The notes under the pieces: generated by a model | Told to the model about the DNA's origin: nothing | Database searches by the model: none | The model's input: only the letters and a program-made list of their open reading frames with translations | Assembly: GCA_900315105.1 (NCBI GenBank) | Contig: OMXX01000065.1 | Span: forward strand, 1-39,111 | DNA from: an uncultured Prevotellaceae bacterium | GTDB taxonomy: Bacteria > Bacteroidota > Bacteroidia > Bacteroidales > Bacteroidaceae | Direction: 5' to 3' | DNA: 39,111 nt | Position numbers and translations under genes: made by a program | In this document: positions 34,149 to 39,111 of the stretch, one piece after another | Position numbering within the stretch: position 1 is the stretch's first letter | How the letters are laid out: the number at the start of each line of letters is the position of its first letter

Positions 34149-36236
34149 ATGTCAACACTCCAATCACGCGACAACCTGTCTTGGCAGCGCGTTCTAATGC
34201 GCATAGGAATCATAGCCATCTGTACCATCGTAATTGTTATTGCGATGCCGCAAAGCTCGGCACCACAATATAACGCGAAGGCGGGTTCGCCATGGACCCA
34301 GACTGCCGTGACAGCTACTTTTGATTTTGATATTCCGAAGGATTCTGCAACCTACAAGGCGGAATGTGACTCGGTAAGAAGGAGATTTGCCCCTTACTAT
34401 ATCAACAACCTGTCAACTTCGCAGATTCAGATTAAGCGTTTCATTGCACGCAATCAGAATGGTATTGACGGTCTGCCCAACAGCTACATATCACTTGTGG
34501 CGAAGAAACTCGCTGAGCTTTATTCTCTTGGTATCATCTCGCAGAATGACTATGCCCGTTTGAACAGAGACACATCTGCATATATCCGTATCGTGACGGG
34601 GAAAATGTCGCAAAGCCATCGTGTGCGTACTCTGCTCACTCCTATGATGGCATACGAGCGATTCTTCAATGACAGTCAGGTAAGCGCGGTGAGGGCTCAG
34701 TTACAGAAATGCAATATTAACGAGTATATTGTCTCAAACCTGAAATATGACAGCGTGCGCAGTAATGACGAACTGAGCAGTCAGATTGCCCTTATTGCAG
34801 CAAAGTGTGGTCAGGTGAAGAAGGGTGAGCGTATCATTGACCGCGGAGAGATAATAAAGGACGAGACCCTGCGCAAACTCAATGCCTATTCTTCGGAGAT
34901 GGAGAAGCATCTCAGCGACAGGAGTAAGCAGACAACCATGTGGGGACGTGTTATGTTCATCTTCATAATACTCAGTATCTTCACTATATATCTCCACTTG
35001 TTCCGTGCCGACTATTTCGAGAAACCACGTTCGCTGGCAATGGTATATTGTCTTATTGCGATGTTCCCGATACTGGTATCGCTGATGGTTCAGTACAACC
35101 TGTTCTCTGTGTATGTGCTTCCGTTGGCTATGCTCCCTATGTTCGTGCGTGTCTTCCTCGACTCCCGCACCGCCTTCATTGCGCATATCACAATGATTCT
35201 TATCTGCTCGTTGGTGCTCACCATGCCATACGAGTTCCTGCTTATCCAGATTACTTCCGGTCTTGTGGCTATCTATTCCCTTCGCGAACTTTCCAAGCGC
35301 GCACAGATATTCACTGCGGCTGTCTATACATCTGCAACAGCACTTGCCGCCCATTATGCCCTGCAACTTATGCAGCCGGGTGAGGACATCGCCCTGAACC
35401 ATTCAATGGCGATACATTTCGTCTTCTCAGGCATCCTGCTCTTGCTCGCATATCCGCTTATGTTCCTTGTGGAGAAAGTATTCGGATTCACGTCGGCAGT
35501 AACGCTCTTCGAGTTGTCAGATACCAACAAGAGCCTTCTGCGCCGTCTGTCCGAGGTTGCCCCAGGCACTCTACAGCATAGTATAACGGTTGGAAATATA
35601 GGTTCGGAGATTGCATCAAAGATAGGTGCGAAGTCATTGCTCGTGCGTGTAGGTGCCCTTTATCATGACATAGGCAAGATATCCGCTCCTGCCTTCTTCA
35701 CGGAAAACCAGCGTGGCAATAATCCGCACGACCGCCTTACCCCTATCGAGAGTGCGGAAATCATAGTCAATCACGTGCAGGAAGGTCTTAGGATAGCCGA
35801 GCGCGAGGGACTTCCTGATGTCATCTGCGATTTCATACGCACTCACCACGGTGAGGGAATGGCGAAATATTTCTATATCACAGAGCAGAATGCACATCCG
35901 GAAGCGGAGGTGGACAAGGCTCCGTTCACATATCCCGGACCTAATCCGTTTACCCGTGAGCAGGCTATCCTCATGATGGCCGACGGCGTTGAGGCAGCGT
36001 CACGCTCGTTGAAGGAATATTCTGAGGAGGGCATCACCGAACTTGTGAACCGTATCATCGACAGCATGGTGGCTGACGGATATTTCCGTGAGTGCCCTAT
36101 AACATTCCGTGATATCGCCACCTCCAAGCGTGTACTTATCGACAAGCTCAAGAGCATGTATCACACGAGGATCACGTATCCAGAGTTAAAGCCTAACCCC
36201 GACCCTTCCCAAAAGGAAGGGAGGAGAGCGACCTAA
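34149..36236 (+). CDS. Membrane HD-domain phosphohydrolase (7TM-HD, PgpH/YqfF type)
   Basis: 695 residues. Order: one N-terminal membrane helix, a large extracytoplasmic domain (~50-275), about seven membrane segments (~280-455), then a cytoplasmic HDIG domain with H506-D507 in ALYHDIGKISAPAFF, followed by NPHDRLTPIESAEII and FIRTHHGEGM. In Firmicutes this architecture is a c-di-AMP phosphodiesterase; that is the best guess here. The C-terminal tail (PNPDPSQKEGRRAT) is encoded by a GC-rich repeat (36194-36230), apparently extending the original end. The stop is 10 nt before the methyltransferase start. Confidence 0.9.
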   Translation: MSTLQSRDNLSWQRVLMRIGIIAICTIVIVIAMPQSSAPQYNAKAGSPWTQTAVTATFDFDIPKDSATYKAECDSVRRRFAPYYINNLSTSQIQIKRFIARNQNGIDGLPNSYISLVAKKLAELYSLGIISQNDYARLNRDTSAYIRIVTGKMSQSHRVRTLLTPMMAYERFFNDSQVSAVRAQLQKCNINEYIVSNLKYDSVRSNDELSSQIALIAAKCGQVKKGERIIDRGEIIKDETLRKLNAYSSEMEKHLSDRSKQTTMWGRVMFIFIILSIFTIYLHLFRADYFEKPRSLAMVYCLIAMFPILVSLMVQYNLFSVYVLPLAMLPMFVRVFLDSRTAFIAHITMILICSLVLTMPYEFLLIQITSGLVAIYSLRELSKRAQIFTAAVYTSATALAAHYALQLMQPGEDIALNHSMAIHFVFSGILLLLAYPLMFLVEKVFGFTSAVTLFELSDTNKSLLRRLSEVAPGTLQHSITVGNIGSEIASKIGAKSLLVRVGALYHDIGKISAPAFFTENQRGNNPHDRLTPIESAEIIVNHVQEGLRIAEREGLPDVICDFIRTHHGEGMAKYFYITEQNAHPEAEVDKAPFTYPGPNPFTREQAILMMADGVEAASRSLKEYSEEGITELVNRIIDSMVADGYFRECPITFRDIATSKRVLIDKLKSMYHTRITYPELKPNPDPSQKEGRRAT

Positions 36237-36258
36237 ACCGATTTAAATGCCTATGAGC

Positions 36259-36321
36259 GATAATACTAACATTTCCCTCGCCCCAAGGGGAGAGGGTGTC
36301 CGCAGGACGGGTGAGGGGCCG
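36259..36321. repeat. GC-rich repeat copy at the methyltransferase start
   Basis: Closely matches 34061-34118 upstream of the HD gene, including the shared TAATACTAAC lead-in and GGGTGTCCGCAGGACGGG. There it is non-coding; here it falls in an open frame. Confidence 0.85.
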
Positions 36322-36625
36322 TTTGGCTTTTTCTTGCGTTTTCTTATCTTCCTCAAACGGATACGGCATTGTGCGGGCTTCGGGGTACAGTCGCCTACCG
36401 ATTATGCCTTTGTGCGTGAGGTTATCTATGAAAGATGGCCGTATGCGTTGTATGCCGAATTGGAAGCGCAGTTCTATGGAACAGACAAGTTCTTGCTGAA
36501 ACTCTCACAACTCCTTCTTCGTGTCTCTAACTATGCACAGGCATCACGAATCGGAATCATAGGCTCTCTTCCTCCTGTTATGGAAGCACATCTAAAGGCT
36601 GGGTGTAGGAAGAGTGAGATACGGC

Positions 36626-36763
36626 CTCTCCTCTCCCCCCGCCCTCTCCCGTAGAGAGGGAGCCGCTATCGCCTTCAAGGCATTCGTTAAATGGCAGTTC
36701 GGAGTTTCCTGACTTTGAGAACTCCGGCTCCCTCCCTACGGGGGAGGGCGGGGGGAGAGGCCG
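36626..36763. repeat. Inverted pair of GC-rich palindromes within the methyltransferase
   Basis: Arms at 36626-36663 and 36726-36763 match the pair at 32151-32279 almost exactly, with ~62 nt between them. Confidence 0.85.
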
Positions 36764-36913
36764 TTATCCTCTCCTCATCGCTACTGACCTAAACGACCAA
36801 TGGCGAGAATACATCAGTCAAGAACATATCATATCATACGACCTCTATTATCTCGGCATCGCCTTCAGAAGAGATATAGGGAGGAGCATATTATTAATTT
36901 CTACTGACCCCCT

Positions 36914-36990
36914 AATCCCCCTGCATAGGGGGACTTGCAAGGCGAAGGAAGTCGGTAGCGAAGAAAAAAGTCCCCCTATGCAGGGGGATT
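36914..36990. repeat. Perfect 23-bp inverted repeat, possible terminator
   Basis: Arms 36914-36936 and 36968-36990 (core CCCCCTGCATAGGGGG) are perfectly complementary with a 31-nt loop. A T-run (36996-37003) follows, so it could stop transcription before the PduO-type gene. Confidence 0.85.
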
Positions 36991-37006
36991 TAGAGTTTTT
37001 TTTTAT

Positions 37007-37621
37007 ATGAAAATAACCAAAGTTTACACCCGAACTGGCGACAAGGGAATGACATCCCTTGTAGGAGGCATACGAATTGACAAGTCTGCCACCCGCCTTG
37101 ATGCATACGGCACTATAGATGAACTGTCGTCACACATCGGACTCCTCATTGCCTATATAGAGCAGGACCTCAACGATGCGCATATCCTTGAGGTACTCGG
37201 ACGTGTGCACAACACCTTGTTCAACGTTGGCTCATACCTTGCCACCGATGCTTCGCTCTTTGAGGAGAAACCGGAATGGCTCGACGGCCACATAAACGGC
37301 ATATTGTCGCAGCTTCCTACTGAGACTGAGCTACTTGAAAAGGAGATTGACGAGATACAGCCAACCCTTCCTGTACTCCATAGTTTCGTACTGCCGGGAG
37401 GTACTATTGCGGCATCGCAATGTCATGTCTGCCGAACCGTTTGCCGACGCACCGAAAGACGCATTATTGCCTTGTCAAGAGAGTCGGAAATAGCAGATGA
37501 ACCAATCAAGTTTGTCAATAGATTAAGCGATTATTTATTCGTTTTAGCAAGAAAACTCAATTTTCTTGCACGAAAAGATGAAAAAATATGGAAAAAAACT
37601 TGCAATTCAGAAAAAAAGTAG
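37007..37621 (+). CDS. PduO-type cob(I)alamin adenosyltransferase
   Basis: 204 residues with all family blocks: VYTRTGDKGMTSLVGG (ATP-binding), RLDAYGTIDELSSHIG, LPGGTIAASQCHVCRTVCRR and the C-terminal FVNRLSDYLFVLARKLN. It adds an adenosyl group from ATP to reduced corrinoid, making coenzyme B12 for enzymes such as methylmalonyl-CoA mutase. No cobalamin riboswitch was recognised upstream. Its stop region overlaps the -33 element of the next promoter. Confidence 0.95.
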   Translation: MKITKVYTRTGDKGMTSLVGGIRIDKSATRLDAYGTIDELSSHIGLLIAYIEQDLNDAHILEVLGRVHNTLFNVGSYLATDASLFEEKPEWLDGHINGILSQLPTETELLEKEIDEIQPTLPVLHSFVLPGGTIAASQCHVCRTVCRRTERRIIALSRESEIADEPIKFVNRLSDYLFVLARKLNFLARKDEKIWKKTCNSEKK

Positions 37622-37629
37622 TACTTTTG
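37600..37629 (+). promoter_or_regulatory. Promoter of the DUF2795 gene
   Basis: CTTG-like -33 (ending 37602), 19 nt, then TACTTTTG (37622-37629). The -33 lies within the end of the adenosyltransferase gene. Leader about 65 nt. Confidence 0.6.
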
Positions 37630-37699
37630 CGCGCGAATTGACTTGCTTTAGCATGTTTAGTCTTTTGAAAAATAAGTAAAACGAATAAATCTATAAACA

Positions 37700-37921
37700 A
37701 TGTATTGGACACTTGAATTAGCATCAAAACTTGAAGACGCTCCATGGCCTGCAACCAAAGAGGAGTTGCTCGACTACGCCACACGTTCAGGCGTGCCTAT
37801 GGAAGTAATTGAAAACCTCGAAGAGATAGAAGATGAAGGCGATGTATATGAATCAATCGAAGATATATGGCCTGACTACCCATCGAAGGAGGACTTCCTT
37901 TTCGACGAGGAAGAATACTAA
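37700..37921 (+). CDS. DUF2795 small acidic protein
   Basis: 73 residues, very acidic. MYWTLELASKLEDAPWPATK, then ELLDYATRSGVPMEVIENL, match the DUF2795 family widespread in Bacteroidetes, followed by an EDIWPDYP motif and an acidic tail ending FDEEEY. Function unknown. A strong promoter and a clean terminator make it a monocistronic gene. Confidence 0.85.
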   Translation: MYWTLELASKLEDAPWPATKEELLDYATRSGVPMEVIENLEEIEDEGDVYESIEDIWPDYPSKEDFLFDEEEY

Positions 37922-37972
37922 AGCGTCCACACTAGGGTAATACACTATTTGATAGTCTATTACAATCAAGCA

Positions 37973-38005
37973 ATAATGAGAGGCAACTGCCTCTCATTTT
38001 TGTTT
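37973..38005 (+). terminator. Intrinsic terminator after the DUF2795 gene
   Basis: AATGAGAGGCA / TGCCTCTCATT, a perfect stem with a minimal loop, followed by a T-rich run. Confidence 0.85.
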
Positions 38006-38297
38006 TCATCCCGCTTGTCCCGCATGTTGATATGCCTTTTTTTCGAATGTCTCATTGTCTCATTTTCTCATTTCTTCAGTTGCTTCGCTATACTTTTATT
38101 GCCTTGCGAAACATACGATTTCTTTAATCTGCAAGTATGACCAAACGCACAGCCATACCGCTCATACCACTGTGAGTATTACTGTTGCTCACGATACAAG
38201 CGTACTTGCTGAAGCTTATATGATACGCATACCTCGGGTATTTATAAATCCAGTTGCTAAATAAACATCTGCTCGACCAATAGCAGCCGAACTCACG
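38006..38297. other. Gene-poor spacer
   Basis: No supported gene. It contains an imperfect 8-nt array (TGTCTCAT, TGTCTCAT-like, TTTCTCAT around 38047-38077) and, at its right end, a single palindromic arm CGAACTCACGTTA (38288-38300). Confidence 0.5.
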
Positions 38298-38450
38298 TTA
38301 CAATAGCTTCTCTTTGTAGGTTCGTGAGACTGGGATGGAGACACCACCGATATTGATACGGTTTGAATCCATACTCGTTATTCTCGTTTTGTTGACTATG
38401 AATGAGCGATGAACCTGGCAAAACATATCTGAAGGCAGAGTAGCAGGAAA
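38298..38450 (-). pseudogene. Remnant of a LytTR-type response regulator (C-terminal end only)
   Basis: The minus-strand frame ending at 38298 reads LPSDMFCQVHRSFIVNKTRI, then NRINIGGVSIPVSRTYKEKL. This is the second half of a LytTR DNA-binding domain (family pattern: F-x-x-VHRSYIVN ... I...IPISRSYR). The receiver domain and first half of LytTR are missing; upstream lies the unrelated DUF5597 gene in another frame. The TAA stop is contributed by the palindromic arm at 38288-38300. Confidence 0.6.
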
Positions 38451-38469
38451 ATAAGCAAGTTCTTTCTCA

Positions 38470-39111
38470 TCAGTATCTGTATAATTTGAAATGTTGAATC
38501 TGGAATGCTCCTACTGGTATGCGCACATGACGACCTTGATGCGTCTGGTCGCCATTCAGGTGACGGATGATGTGCTGCTTGCCATCAACAATCTCCACCT
38601 CCTCGCATTTCGCTAACCCGATGCGCTGCTGAAAGGTAACCACCACCCCACTGCCTATCACCAGGTAATCCTCTTTACCCAGCCGAAGGATGATGCAAGC
38701 CGTCTCTGGCCATTCCACATCCTTCGCACCAGGTTCCCAACCCAGCGAGTAACTATGTTTGACGGTGAGACGAATCCCATCAGCAGTGACGATCTCAGCC
38801 TCACGCTGTTCGTTGTCGAGCAGCACGGCATCCATATCCTTCGTGCCCTGTCGCTCAAGAATCAACGGCTCTGTCTGCCGCAACAGCTGATAGGATGCCA
38901 CAAGCGGTGACAGCGAAGAGCCTACCGACGAGAAAACATTAAGCTGATCGTCCTGCGAGAGATCCATCTGCTTCCAGTCGTTGGCATTGGAAGTCGTTGT
39001 GAGCGGATAGTCCTCGATGCTGAACGGACAGAACCCCATCGCCCCATGATGCCCGAAGGCGTAGAGAGCATACATCGCGTCTTTATCCTCCAGTCGTATC
39101 TCTGGCACGAA
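38470..39111 (-). CDS. C-terminal part of a GH35-type beta-galactosidase-like protein (DUF5597)
   Basis: Open to the window edge; 213 residues of the C-terminus are visible and the catalytic barrel lies outside. The frame enters as FVPEIRLEDKDAMYALYAFG then HHGAMGFCPFSIED, the junction typical of DUF5597-containing glycosidases related to GH35/GH42. A beta-rich domain follows (ETACIILRLGKEDYLVIGSG) and the end is VRIPVGAFQIQHFKLYRY. The apparent internal start at 39108 is a GTG within the protein, not the true start. Likely a secreted or periplasmic galactosidase; substrate unknown. Confidence 0.75.
   Translation of the reverse strand, partial: FVPEIRLEDKDAMYALYAFGHHGAMGFCPFSIEDYPLTTTSNANDWKQMDLSQDDQLNVFSSVGSSLSPLVASYQLLRQTEPLILERQGTKDMDAVLLDNEQREAEIVTADGIRLTVKHSYSLGWEPGAKDVEWPETACIILRLGKEDYLVIGSGVVVTFQQRIGLAKCEEVEIVDGKQHIIRHLNGDQTHQGRHVRIPVGAFQIQHFKLYRY

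Larger units (their letters stand above)
36247..36903 (+). pseudogene. SAM-dependent methyltransferase, disrupted by palindromic repeats
   Basis: The first frame (36247-36654, 135 residues) holds the N-terminal part of a Bacteroidales class I methyltransferase: FLKRIRHCAGFGVQSP, YAFVREVIYERWPY, and SRIGIIGSLPPVMEAHLKAG. It then runs into a GC-rich repeat and stops. A C-terminal piece reappears in another frame from 36771: LLIATDLNDQWREYISQEHI, then ISYDLYYLGIAFRRDIGRSI. Between them are two inverted repeat arms, and part of the SAM-binding fold is missing. A further repeat copy (36259-36321) is read in frame near the start (NISLAPRGEGVRRTGEGPFG); a TTG at 36334 could be the ancestral start. 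Probably non-functional. Confidence 0.7.

Noticed and set aside
36914..37006. Cobalamin riboswitch upstream of the adenosyltransferase
   Set aside because: The only structure is a perfect 23-bp inverted repeat with a T-run; no B12-box-like sequence was recognised, and the space is too short for the aptamer.
37949..38264. Two overlapping plus-strand frames after the DUF2795 terminator
   Set aside because: They start in or after the terminator, overlap each other, contain tandem TCTCAT repeats and match no family I recognise.

Overview
The window looks like a gut or oral Bacteroidales chromosome, most likely Prevotella or a close relative such as Segatella. The evidence is the Bacteroidetes-type promoters (TAnnTTTG at -7, TTTG-like at -33), near-absence of Shine-Dalgarno sequences, and typical families: a hybrid two-component sensor with a periplasmic sugar-binding head, a Cbp1-like lipoprotein, a BspA-type LRR protein, a Bacteroidetes integrase arm domain and a GH35-type DUF5597 protein. 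No rRNA, tRNA or CRISPR array was seen. Genus assignment is inference.

Region 1 (1-3310, minus strand): the N-terminus of a sugar-sensing protein, an AlbA_2/Schlafen-type regulator directly upstream of it, and an orphan integrase arm-binding domain protein. Region 2 (3601-18503, plus strand): a carbohydrate-degradation cluster in two units. The first is GH2 plus an AraC regulator, ending in a hairpin terminator. The second is acetylesterase (SASA), GH5 mannanase, CE7 esterase, GH94 phosphorylase, GH3 beta-glucosidase and GH9 endoglucanase. Together these fit an acetylated (gluco)mannan or mixed beta-glucan: esterases deacetylate, GH5 and GH9 cut the backbone, GH2 and GH3 trim oligosaccharides, and GH94 phosphorolyses cellobiose in the cytoplasm. 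No SusC/SusD pair is present.

Region 3 (18610-25343): a visibly A+T-rich accessory stretch. It holds a membrane-anchored DUF2931-like protein, then a minus-strand operon (BspA-like LRR protein, lipoprotein, secreted unknown, Sel1-repeat protein) bounded by direct repeats of about 205 bp. Each repeat carries the 3' end and terminator of the adjacent Cbp1-like lipoprotein gene. At the far repeat this 3' end is fused in frame to a different signal peptide, making a 51-codon chimeric mini-gene.

Region 4 (25286-37921): housekeeping genes. These are the Cbp1-like lipoprotein, luxS, a gamma-carbonic anhydrase-like protein, a DsbD-type reductase, an alpha/beta hydrolase, waaA (kdtA), gltX, a 7TM-HD phosphohydrolase, a broken SAM methyltransferase, a PduO-type cobalamin adenosyltransferase and a DUF2795 protein. 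Region 5 (37922-39111): a terminator, gene-poor sequence, a LytTR-domain remnant and the C-terminal part of a DUF5597 glycosidase.

The most unusual feature is the repeat load: (i) GC-rich palindromes (CCCTCCCC...GGGGAGGG type) between genes and also read in frame inside several proteins; (ii) phased heptanucleotide repeats around luxS, one of which encodes a heptapeptide-repeat linker in the DsbD protein; (iii) a TAACGTGAGTTCGACGAA-type palindrome family; and (iv) the 205-bp direct repeats that bracket the accessory operon.
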